Shown here one piece after another: positions 7,785-15,187 of a stretch of 51,279 nt of DNA. The notes under the pieces were generated by a model. The model worked only from the letters and a program-made list of their open reading frames with translations. It was not told the origin of the DNA and did not search any database. Source of the stretch: Candidatus Poribacteria bacterium. GTDB taxonomy: Bacteria; Poribacteria; WGA-4E; WGA-3G. The stretch is from assembly GCA_022819945.1 (NCBI GenBank), contig JAJEGI010000152.1, positions 1-51,279 of the forward strand. Reading direction: 5' to 3'. Made by a program: the position numbers and the translations under genes. How positions within the stretch are numbered: the stretch's first letter is position 1; each line of letters begins with the position of its first letter.

Positions 7785-8212
7785 ATTATTCTGTGCGTTG
7801 TCTATTTTTTTCTTTCTGTGTGCTTTGTTGGTTTGTTATTATTGTTCCACCTACGTTTGCCGGTGAAGCCGCGGATCTGGCGTTCATCCGAAAATTCAAC
7901 CCGATAACAATACCGAAACCGAAGGAAGTTGTTCGTTTTAATCCTCAAGAGACCTCGGAACTGAAATTCGCCGCGACAGGGTTAATTCGCCTGTACCAAA
8001 AGTTCATCTCAAGTCAAGACGGCCCGACATGTGCCTTTACTCCTTCTTGTTCGCGCTTCGGCATGGCGTGTATACAGGAATACGGTGTCCTGCGCGGTGT
8101 GCTACTGACTGCTGACAGACTCATCCGATGCAACGGTTCACAATCAAGACACTACCACAAAGACCCAATAACAGGAAAGTATGTAGACCCGATTTCAGAC
8201 TATGCTAAATAA
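7778..8212 (+). CDS. YidD-family protein with an N-terminal signal peptide
   Basis: Residues 63-115 are a YidD (membrane protein insertion efficiency factor) domain: GLIRLYQKFISSQDGPTCAF, then TPSCSRFGMACIQEYG and LLTADRLIRC. Ordinary YidD is 70-100 residues and cytoplasmic. This one is 144 residues and begins with a signal peptide (LFFSFCVLCWFVIIVPPTFAG) and about 35 extra residues, so the domain should face the periplasm. Three conserved cysteines (in TCAF, SCSR and IRCN) could form disulfides there. The gene overlaps its upstream neighbour by 7 bases and its downstream neighbour by 11. No YidC, rnpA or rpmH is nearby, unlike the usual yidD locus. Confidence 0.8.
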   Translation: MVNYSVRCLFFSFCVLCWFVIIVPPTFAGEAADLAFIRKFNPITIPKPKEVVRFNPQETSELKFAATGLIRLYQKFISSQDGPTCAFTPSCSRFGMACIQEYGVLRGVLLTADRLIRCNGSQSRHYHKDPITGKYVDPISDYAK

Positions 8213-9086
8213 ACATATCCAGGGATTGTTGCTCATAATACTTCTCAAAACCGCGTTCCTATCCGTAGCCAATGCTGAGGAGTCGTTTGTATATTACAGT
8301 CCTGAAAACGTTCTTAAATTTGCCGATGCTCTGTATGCCCAGGGTGACTACCTTCGCGCAGCAGATGAATACCAGCGTTATCTTTTTTTTAAGCCGCAAG
8401 AAAGTGCGCCAATCTACTATAAAATTGCTGTCTGTTATCGCTTTGGTGGTAAAACCGAGCAAGCACTCCAAGGTTTCGAGGCACTTTTGCAAACGGACCC
8501 CGAAAGTCAATTTGTAAGCCGCTCCTACTACCAAATTGGTGCCACCTATTTTCTACAAGGTCAGTTTGATCGGTCTATCCAATTTTTAAATGAAGCACTG
8601 CCCCGCATAACGGATGCCCGCCAACACGCCGAAGCAGAGCAGCTTATTGGACTCTCTTATCTGAGGCAAAAACGGTGGTCTAAAGCAAGTGAGGTTTTTA
8701 AGGCGTTACAAAAGTCAGATGTGATGCAGGTCAGAGAAAAGGCAATTGTGTATCACAAATACGCAGAAAACGGAGAACACCTACCTACCCGAAGTCCATT
8801 TTTAGCAGGGGCTTTTTCTACGATTGTGCCTGGGACAGGACGCCTCTACACGGGTCGTTTCAGCGATACTCTGACCACGCTTTTCACAATAGGCATAACA
8901 GGTTGGCAGGCGTATGATGGTTTCCGTAGAGACGGGCTTTCATCGGCAAAGGGGTGGACACTCGGTACGCTCTGCGGCATCTTCTATGTCGGTAATATTT
9001 ACGGGTCCGTAATTTCCGCCCGCGTTTACAATCAACAGATAACAGACGAGTTCTTAGCGACATTATCTATAGAATTGCCCTATTGA
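8202..9086 (+). CDS. TPR-repeat protein with C-terminal membrane segments
   Basis: A signal peptide (MLNKHIQGLLLIILLKTAFLSVANA) is followed by about four tetratricopeptide repeats (residues 35-190), for example ALYAQGDYLRAADEYQRYL and YFLQGQFDRSIQFLNEAL. The last third (about 200-280) has two or three hydrophobic segments starting PFLAGAFSTIVPGTGRLYTG, a glycine-rich pattern seen in small membrane proteins annexed to TPR proteins. The gene overlaps the YidD-like gene by 11 bases. The three overlapping genes probably act together in envelope biogenesis. The exact role is unknown. Confidence 0.7.
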   Translation: MLNKHIQGLLLIILLKTAFLSVANAEESFVYYSPENVLKFADALYAQGDYLRAADEYQRYLFFKPQESAPIYYKIAVCYRFGGKTEQALQGFEALLQTDPESQFVSRSYYQIGATYFLQGQFDRSIQFLNEALPRITDARQHAEAEQLIGLSYLRQKRWSKASEVFKALQKSDVMQVREKAIVYHKYAENGEHLPTRSPFLAGAFSTIVPGTGRLYTGRFSDTLTTLFTIGITGWQAYDGFRRDGLSSAKGWTLGTLCGIFYVGNIYGSVISARVYNQQITDEFLATLSIELPY

Positions 9087-9178
9087 TTTAGAGCCTCTCT
9101 CTTCGTTGGCCTTGTCTGAATCCCACATCTCTTTTGTAAACCGAGCTTCAAACCACGTCAATATATCTTACGCCAACA

Positions 9179-10381
9179 CTACAACCGGTCAACTGTATAT
9201 GCCTCCAACAACGCTTCGTCCAAATCTACACCGAAACCGGGAGCATCGTTAAGAGAGAAGAACCCGTCGTGAGGTGTGGGTCGTAAGCGGCGATATAGTT
9301 CATTTTCAACGCCATCGCGGGAAGGACCGAAGGTCTCCGCCATACACTGCATCGGAAGACAGGCAGTGAGATGTAAACCCCACGGTGTACCCGCTTGATG
9401 GAGCCATGTCGAAATACCGAGTGCAGCGGCTTCCTGAGCGATGCGTAGGCATTCCGTAAAGCCGCCCGCCCAACTGACATCCGGTTGAATCATATCTGCC
9501 GCCTTCCAACGGAGCAACTCACGAAACCCATATCGCGTGAATTCATGTTCACCAGAGACAATCCAAGTTGTTTGGATATCACTTACCAACTGTGCCATGC
9601 CCGCGTAGTCGTCAAGCGGGATAGGCTCCTCAATCCATTTGAGACGTGTCTCGGTGGCAGCATCAGCGAAACGGAGGGTGTATTCTACATTCCATCGGAG
9701 ATAGATGTCCGTCATTAATTCCACTTCCGACCCAACGGTATCTCGTGCGGCATGTATCATCTCCACATTTTCTTTGAATCCATCTTCACCTTCAATAAGC
9801 CCGTTACGGAGGGGCAGTTTACAAGCAGCGAACCCGTTTTCCGCATAATAGCCGACATCAGTACCCGTTGCATAGGCAGGAATTTTAAGGCACGGCGTAT
9901 CAGTCACGAGACTATAGATAGGTGCGTCTACAATCTTCCCACACAGGTCAACAAGTGCGAGTTCTATACCGCTCAAAGCGTAAATAACCAAGCCGCGCCG
10001 TCCGTAAATTGAGGTGATATGATAGAGGTGTTCCCAGATCCCCTCAACATCAAGAGGATCACGTCCGAGAACGAAGTGTTGGAGATGTTTCTCAATAATC
10101 AGGGCGCCTGCAAGTCCTCCACCGCCGAGACCGTATCCTTTTAAGCCTTTATCAGTCGTTATTTCTACGATTAACGCCCCTGCTTGCGTCGCGAAGGGTC
10201 CGCGCCAGTCAACGTGCGCTGTCTGGGTAACTGGTTTCTGCCACTGTCCTTTGGCGAACCCTAAACCGGGCATTGCGCGAGGATTCAGATTGACGTGCCA
10301 CGTCCGAATTCCAGTAACAGCATGTCGGGTTTTTGCCCCTTCTTTCCATGTAGCCGTGAGTTTATTTTTAGTGGAGTGCAT
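9179..10381 (-). CDS. Mandelate racemase/enolase superfamily protein, L-rhamnonate dehydratase-like
   Basis: The start is placed at the ATG at 10381, which has AAGGAA upstream. The barrel has the metal-ligand set of the enolase superfamily: D in LMTDIYLRWN, E in KWIEEPIPLD and E in VSGEHEFTRYGFR, followed by QPDVSWAGGFTECLRIAQ and a candidate catalytic His in STWLHQAG. The last two blocks resemble RhmD, the L-rhamnonate dehydratase, which removes water from an aldonic acid in deoxysugar breakdown. Other acid-sugar dehydratases share these motifs, so the substrate is uncertain. It is the last gene of a cluster with a DUF6785 protein and a sulfatase. Confidence 0.8.
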   Translation of the reverse strand: MHSTKNKLTATWKEGAKTRHAVTGIRTWHVNLNPRAMPGLGFAKGQWQKPVTQTAHVDWRGPFATQAGALIVEITTDKGLKGYGLGGGGLAGALIIEKHLQHFVLGRDPLDVEGIWEHLYHITSIYGRRGLVIYALSGIELALVDLCGKIVDAPIYSLVTDTPCLKIPAYATGTDVGYYAENGFAACKLPLRNGLIEGEDGFKENVEMIHAARDTVGSEVELMTDIYLRWNVEYTLRFADAATETRLKWIEEPIPLDDYAGMAQLVSDIQTTWIVSGEHEFTRYGFRELLRWKAADMIQPDVSWAGGFTECLRIAQEAAALGISTWLHQAGTPWGLHLTACLPMQCMAETFGPSRDGVENELYRRLRPTPHDGFFSLNDAPGFGVDLDEALLEAYTVDRL

Positions 10382-10444
10382 AACGTAATTCCTTCTAAAG
10401 TTTTGCCCGAAGCAGTTAGCGATACAGCTTGGGATTGTCACAGG

Positions 10445-12454
10445 TCACGATGGCAGTGCGAAATAACCGATGCCTGTAAACATTCCGACGATCATCCATA
10501 ATGCTACCATCACATACTCGCCGAAAATCAAGCCGAAGGCGATGGGTCGAATCTTCCGATACGTGGCGGCACCGCCAAACTTAAGTGCCATGTACTTAAT
10601 GAACCATCCAATCAGGATTGACGACCAAAGGTGAAACGGCGGATACGTCGCTCCAAGAAGATAACCGATCGGATGCAGGGACCACCAGACGAAGCTCTGT
10701 CGCATCCAAAGCATGAAACCTGTAAATCCTGCGCCGGCAATCATACTGTAGACCTCGCCCCATTTCGTCTCGATAGGAAATTGGATAAGGTTGTTCATCC
10801 GTTGGAAATAGTTCCGCGGTGCGACAACAAAAGACCAACTTTGCAGAAACAAGGCGCCCTTGCCGTAAATCAGCGTCAACGAAGCATAAACGGATATGAG
10901 AATAGCCACAACGATTGAGATGCCCAAGATCGGTACAACCCGCCGACGGGCAAGTTTCACTTCATCTGCTGCCTTGAAACTGTGAAGGAAGTTCGGCATC
11001 ATAAACTCACCCCAATCGCGCAGAAACGTGCGTTGGAAACTCAGGATTGCGAGGCTCTTATGCCCTAATGCGTTGGAGCCCAAAGTAATATCAATGTATT
11101 CTGAAGGGAAAAAAGGTGCCTGGACAAGCAACAATCCGCCGTTAACTACCATCCACGTCAGCACAATAGATGTGATAAAGATAGAGAGCAACGTCACGAC
11201 GGCAACCCATGTTGTTATACCGGCAATAGCTAAAAATATCACTAAAGTAATGAACCCGAAAAGAAATCCGAGCAGTGCGATGCGGTATGAGACGGGTTCA
11301 TTGGAATCGTCTATCGGTTGTCCAGCCAAAGTGGAGCTGCTTGTCCTTGCGTGTCCAAAACCAAACGTCCTCCTAAAAATTGTCACGATATGCTCGCGAC
11401 CTATCCAGAAAACAGCGGGAACAAAGACGAGATACCCGCCCATCACTTGACGACTACAACTAATCCATGGACCGATGCTAAGCCCGATCGCATTCATGAT
11501 TATATACTGGAGTTTAAAAAAGAGGTAGAAGAACCAGAGGCTGAATGAGACCTCAAGCGTTAGTAAAGAGGCGATCCCGATAACCGAAAAATAGATGACG
11601 AACCGCATCGCGGGCCACCATCCAAGTGTATGCCACGGCTTCTCAGTAAAGACGGTGTAGATATTATAAATAAGTGGAATTTCTGGCACCTTTGGAAAAT
11701 GTGCGTGCAATCCGTTAATCAGGTGCAGTACCACAGGCAGTGCCATCCCTGCCCACAGGAGTCTGCTTTTGAAAAAGGTATTGAGCAGTGTACCCCGTGC
11801 CGGTGCTGCAGCGAGTTGTATCGGAATCTGAATTAAGGGAAATGAAAACCGTTCACGTTCCACCCATTGCTTTCGGAGGATTGTCGAGAGACAGAGCGTT
11901 GTGAAATAGAAGACGAGGACGAAAAGACCCCAGATGAGTAAGGGTTTGATCCAGATCATCCACGGAACACTTTCACCCGGAGAAATACCTTCATAGAAGT
12001 CCGTCACAGCCCGCGTATCGGTGACAACAAGCCATTCGGGAATATGCGGATGGAGTGTTTCGGACCAATCGTTTTCCGTCGTTGCGAAGTATCGCACCGC
12101 TACAAGAGACGGCAGCAGAAATTGCAGCAACCCCATTGATGGAATGCCTACTGCCACGATTAGCATCATCCAGATGACAGTCAATTCGGGTGCGGAGAAA
12201 GCGAAACGTTCACTCCGCATCAACTTACGCAACGGTACATTGACAAGGAACACCAGAATGAGAAGTCCGAAGATTGAACCAACAGGGAGATGATTGCCTG
12301 CAATCTTGGTATTTTGTAGGAAATAGTTGTTGTAGGGTGTGATTGCACACATTGCCCCTACTAAAAGTAGCCCTACAAGGATAGCGGAAAATCGAATTTT
12401 TAGGTTTGACCCACTATTTTCTCCAAAATTGTCCTTAAAAGTATCAGCAGCCAA
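10445..12454 (-). CDS. DUF6785-type polytopic membrane protein
   Basis: This 669-residue protein has about a dozen hydrophobic segments and ends with GWFIKYMALKFGGAATYRK and then PIAFGLIFGE. The second copy at 26113-28005 ends GWLFKQVLFAGGGVRAYRK and PLFLGFVFGQ. I assign both to the DUF6785/DUF6784 group from memory. That group has a shape reminiscent of OPT-type transporters, but no transport function is established. The start is a TTG at 12454, with GGGAG somewhat far upstream. It lies 46 bases after the sulfatase and 63 bases before the enolase, in the same direction, so it may move the sugar acid or sulfated sugar that these enzymes handle. Confidence 0.65.
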   Translation of the reverse strand: MAADTFKDNFGENSGSNLKIRFSAILVGLLLVGAMCAITPYNNYFLQNTKIAGNHLPVGSIFGLLILVFLVNVPLRKLMRSERFAFSAPELTVIWMMLIVAVGIPSMGLLQFLLPSLVAVRYFATTENDWSETLHPHIPEWLVVTDTRAVTDFYEGISPGESVPWMIWIKPLLIWGLFVLVFYFTTLCLSTILRKQWVERERFSFPLIQIPIQLAAAPARGTLLNTFFKSRLLWAGMALPVVLHLINGLHAHFPKVPEIPLIYNIYTVFTEKPWHTLGWWPAMRFVIYFSVIGIASLLTLEVSFSLWFFYLFFKLQYIIMNAIGLSIGPWISCSRQVMGGYLVFVPAVFWIGREHIVTIFRRTFGFGHARTSSSTLAGQPIDDSNEPVSYRIALLGFLFGFITLVIFLAIAGITTWVAVVTLLSIFITSIVLTWMVVNGGLLLVQAPFFPSEYIDITLGSNALGHKSLAILSFQRTFLRDWGEFMMPNFLHSFKAADEVKLARRRVVPILGISIVVAILISVYASLTLIYGKGALFLQSWSFVVAPRNYFQRMNNLIQFPIETKWGEVYSMIAGAGFTGFMLWMRQSFVWWSLHPIGYLLGATYPPFHLWSSILIGWFIKYMALKFGGAATYRKIRPIAFGLIFGEYVMVALWMIVGMFTGIGYFALPS

Positions 12455-12500
12455 GCGTGTACAGGTCTCCCATTCTTGTTATCGGCTCAGAACGTTCTTC

Positions 12501-13961
12501 TCAATCCTCGTCTCTTAGTGAAGGACGATAGAGGCAGGTCTCTGCATCTATAATACGCCCATCAGGTAATGTATACTGATTCGGGGTACCTCGACCCCAC
12601 GGTTCCTTGAAATCTTGGCTTCGTACCCTATCCGTTGCCATCTGTTCAGCGACAGATTCCCATGAGAAACCACTCATGAGTTGTTCATGGAGAGATGCTT
12701 CTAATTCCCGATGCTCTGCTTGTCCCGATAGGTTCTCAAATTCATCTGGGTCCGTCTCTAAGTCAAAGAGAATGGATTCATGTTCAGGGAAGGCGACATA
12801 TTTATAGCGAGGGGTGCGGAGCATACGCATTGGACCCGTCGTCTGATTTGCCCAGTATTCGGTGACTGCAGTGTCGCGCCAACTTTCAGCGTTACCCGAC
12901 ATCAGATCCGTTAGATCATCACCATCTAAACCATTAGGAATAGGGATGCCTGCTCTCGCACATAAAGTCGGGAAGAGATCGTTTAATTCGACAGGTGCTG
13001 TGATGCGTGCGCCGTGCGATTGCTGCAGCTGCCGATCCGACACGATTAACGGCACGCGCGCCGCTGCTTCATAGTAACTGGATTTCCACCACTGCCCGTG
13101 TTCACCCGCCATCTCACCGTGATCGGTCGTATAAACGATGATAGTATTCTCTAAAAATCCATCGCGTTCCAGAAGTGTGAGCAGATCTCCAACGGTCTCG
13201 TCCAAAAATTCACAACAGGCGTAGTAAGCCGCTCGTGCTTTTCGGGCTTCTTCGGGTGGGATATCTTCCGTATTGAAATTATCGCGTAAACCTTTCGCGA
13301 AGGGATGTGTTTGTTCTAAGTGTCCCGGCGGAATATTGGGCATATCTACATTATCGGGCCAATATTTATCAAGGAGTCGTTTCGGTGCTGTGAGCGGAAA
13401 GTGTGGACGGCTATAACTTGCGAGCAAGAACCAGGGTTGATCTGAAGGTTGCGATCTCACATATTCAAGGGTCTCTTCGTTAATAACGCGTTCTTGTAGG
13501 AGGCTGGTCGGGATTTCGGTAACACCTGCCAAGCGTGTGCGTTGTCGTATGCGAGATGGTGGGTTCAACGGGTCCGTTTGATGTCCAGCATAGCCGCGTA
13601 GGTCGCCGTACGGTCGAGACTGGAAGCCGTTGTTCTGTTCTTTGCCACCGAAGTGCATCTTCCCGACAAGTGCGGTCGCGTAGCCGTGCTGTGCGAAATG
13701 CGCAGGCATTGTGAGATGCTCAGGAAATAGGATAGATCCGTTATTCCATGCGGAGCAGCGATGCGCGTATTGCCCCGTTAGCATACACATTCGGGAGGGT
13801 GTGCAGAGCGGTACTTGGCAGTACGCGCCCTCAAAATAGGTGCCGGATGCTGCGAGTTGATCAAGATTTGGCGTCTGTACGATGGAATTACCTTCATACC
13901 CCATAGCGTGCGGACTATGTTCATCACTCATCAAAAATAGAATATTCGGTCTTTGAGCCAT
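12501..13961 (-). CDS. Sulfatase (type I, formylglycine-dependent)
   Basis: The sequence has the sulfatase signature CTPSR (C53-R57). The cysteine would be oxidised to formylglycine by a separate maturase that is not in this window. N-terminal metal ligands lie in FLMSDEH (8-14) and the second metal block is TDHGEMAGEHG near residue 280. The C-terminal YKYVAFPEHESILFDLETDP is typical of arylsulfatases and choline-sulfatase-like enzymes. At 486 residues it has the usual length. There is no signal peptide, so it probably acts in the cytoplasm. An AAGGAG site precedes the ATG. As first gene of the cluster with a DUF6785 protein and a rhamnonate-dehydratase-like enzyme, it may desulfate a sugar before breakdown. 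Confidence 0.9.
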   Translation of the reverse strand: MAQRPNILFLMSDEHSPHAMGYEGNSIVQTPNLDQLAASGTYFEGAYCQVPLCTPSRMCMLTGQYAHRCSAWNNGSILFPEHLTMPAHFAQHGYATALVGKMHFGGKEQNNGFQSRPYGDLRGYAGHQTDPLNPPSRIRQRTRLAGVTEIPTSLLQERVINEETLEYVRSQPSDQPWFLLASYSRPHFPLTAPKRLLDKYWPDNVDMPNIPPGHLEQTHPFAKGLRDNFNTEDIPPEEARKARAAYYACCEFLDETVGDLLTLLERDGFLENTIIVYTTDHGEMAGEHGQWWKSSYYEAAARVPLIVSDRQLQQSHGARITAPVELNDLFPTLCARAGIPIPNGLDGDDLTDLMSGNAESWRDTAVTEYWANQTTGPMRMLRTPRYKYVAFPEHESILFDLETDPDEFENLSGQAEHRELEASLHEQLMSGFSWESVAEQMATDRVRSQDFKEPWGRGTPNQYTLPDGRIIDAETCLYRPSLRDED

Positions 13962-13982
13962 TAATTAAAATATCTCCTTGTT

Positions 13983-14021
13983 GTCTGAATCAGGATTTGC
14001 AGGATTGAAGGATTTTCAGGA
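13983..14021 (+). repeat. Dispersed repeat, copy 1 (TCTGAATCAGGATTT family)
   Basis: This copy reads TCTGAATCAGGATTTGCAGG followed by a purine-rich stretch and TTTTCAGGA. Two further copies in opposite orientation lie at 14871-14908 and 15149-15187. It stands just upstream of the sulfatase. Confidence 0.75.
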
Positions 14022-14045
14022 CGAGAGGGCACTTCAAAAGCGAAC

Positions 14046-14717
14046 TTACCGTTGAAAAATAGCGGCTTGCGGCAAGTCTTGTGGCAAGTTTCCTGTGCTG
14101 TTACCGGATTCATCTTTGGTGGTAATCGCTCCTCCGCGTTTATCGATTGCGCCGATTTGGATAAGGTTTTGTCTTTCCTTGTTGAAGAGAGTTATGCCGC
14201 CACTGTCTATCCCTGCCCATAAGTTAAGGTTGCTCCCACTATTTTGCCCTTTAAAGTTCATATATGCTCCATGGGGACCGCCGCCTAAGGTGACTTCCCC
14301 CGAAGTTAATTCTCCACCCGTCGTACCCAGCCAATGCTCTGTCCCAGCAACAGTTACGCGGCCGTTATGATCAACATCCTCTAAAACAAAGATCTCTTCC
14401 CCATTAGCATTGTAGACCTTGAAAATAGACAAGGGCGTTAAGCCCGGTATACCTTCTTTGCCTAAGATTGCAACAGTATTACCTTCAGAATCGACAATCT
14501 CCAACTTCTGACAAACGATTTTTCCGAGGACAAGAGGGTAAAGGAAAGATTGTGCGGTGTTGTCCGAGGCATGTCCAAAAAACATTGGAGAGGCACTTGC
14601 TTCCTGAGCCCGTTGGACGTTGATGCTATCGTTCTGGATAGCTCCAAAGAAAAAACCTATAAGAGTGAGCAGACTGCCTAAGGCCATATAAAAAGCTTTC
14701 TCTAATTTCTTTTTCAT
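14046..14717 (-). CDS. Exported glycine-rich beta-repeat protein
   Basis: The start is placed at 14717, where AGGAGG stands 8 bases before the ATG and a signal anchor begins (MKKKLEKAFYMALGSLLTLIG). A short block, IVCQKLEIVDSEGN, is followed by about 140 residues rich in Gly, Asn and beta-branched residues, with a C-terminal GGAITTKDESGNSTG. The protein at 48975-49502 has the same order: MKKQLER anchor, IVCRKLQITDEQGN, Gly-rich repeats and TKDRSGNATG. This is a paralogous family I cannot name. The pattern suggests a beta-helix or beta-roll outside the cytoplasm. No catalytic motif is seen. Confidence 0.65.
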   Translation of the reverse strand: MKKKLEKAFYMALGSLLTLIGFFFGAIQNDSINVQRAQEASASPMFFGHASDNTAQSFLYPLVLGKIVCQKLEIVDSEGNTVAILGKEGIPGLTPLSIFKVYNANGEEIFVLEDVDHNGRVTVAGTEHWLGTTGGELTSGEVTLGGGPHGAYMNFKGQNSGSNLNLWAGIDSGGITLFNKERQNLIQIGAIDKRGGAITTKDESGNSTGNLPQDLPQAAIFQR

Positions 14718-14743
14718 TTCTAATCCTCCTATGGAATGAAAAA

Positions 14744-14819
14744 ATAAACATTTCGCCCTTACAGGGCTAAAGACATTAGGCAACGCGCTGCTATAAACAT
14801 TTCGCCCTTACAGGGCTAA
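14744..14819. repeat. 27-base direct repeat with an internal hairpin (REP-like), two copies
   Basis: Bases 14744-14770 and 14793-14819 are identical over 27 bases. Each holds GCCCT-tac-AGGGC, which can fold into a small hairpin. The copies are 49 bases apart, just upstream of the exported beta-repeat gene. Short palindromic repeats of this kind are often dispersed through a genome. Confidence 0.8.
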
Positions 14820-14870
14820 GAGGAGCGCGGATGAAGCAGGTTCATAACTTGGAAGCCCGTCATACACTTA

Positions 14871-14908
14871 TCCTGAAAATCCTTTCATCTTACAAATCCT
14901 GATTCAGA
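14871..14908 (-). repeat. Dispersed repeat, copy 2 (TCTGAATCAGGATTT family)
   Basis: On the minus strand this reads TCTGAATCAGGATTTGTAAG and ends TTTTCAGGA. It differs from copy 1 at only a few positions. Confidence 0.75.
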
Positions 14909-15148
14909 TAATTACAGTAGATTTTGGAATTACTTATACACTTTTCCCTTAACAGAAGCGCGTTTGTAGTAGCGCAATTCATTGCCCGTTGCCCAAAAAG
15001 TGACCAAGTATTTTCCTGTTTTACTATAACATTGTACGTCCACCAATTGCGTTAATAGTTTACATGACTTCGCAGGAATGTGCAAGTGGATTTTTAGGTG
15101 AGGTGGAAATACAGAACTACGTTAATTGGGGCTGCACTAATCCTTCTA

Positions 15149-15187
15149 TCCTGAAAATCTGCTAATCTTGTAAATCCTGCTTCAGAC
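15149..15187 (-). repeat. Dispersed repeat, copy 3, forming the end of the GHL10 gene
   Basis: On the minus strand this reads GTCTGAAGCAGGATTTACAA and continues to TTTTCAGGA. It encodes the last residues LKQDLQD and the stop codon of the gene at 15162-17210, so the repeat is part of the coding region. Confidence 0.75.

Larger units (their letters stand above)
14718..15161. other. Repeat-filled intergenic region
   Basis: I see no gene in these 444 bases. They contain two copies of a 27-base direct repeat (14744-14819), two copies of the TCTGAATCAGGATTT family (14871-14908 and 15149-15187) and GTAGATTTTGGAATTA (14917-14932), which recurs at 49525-49540. CTTAACAGAAGCGCGTTTGTAG (14948-14969) resembles a stretch near 28108. 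The region appears to be a mosaic of dispersed repeats. Confidence 0.6.

Noticed and set aside
14744..14819. Pair of 27-base direct repeats as a short CRISPR array
   Set aside because: There are only two copies with a 22-base gap and no cas genes in the window.
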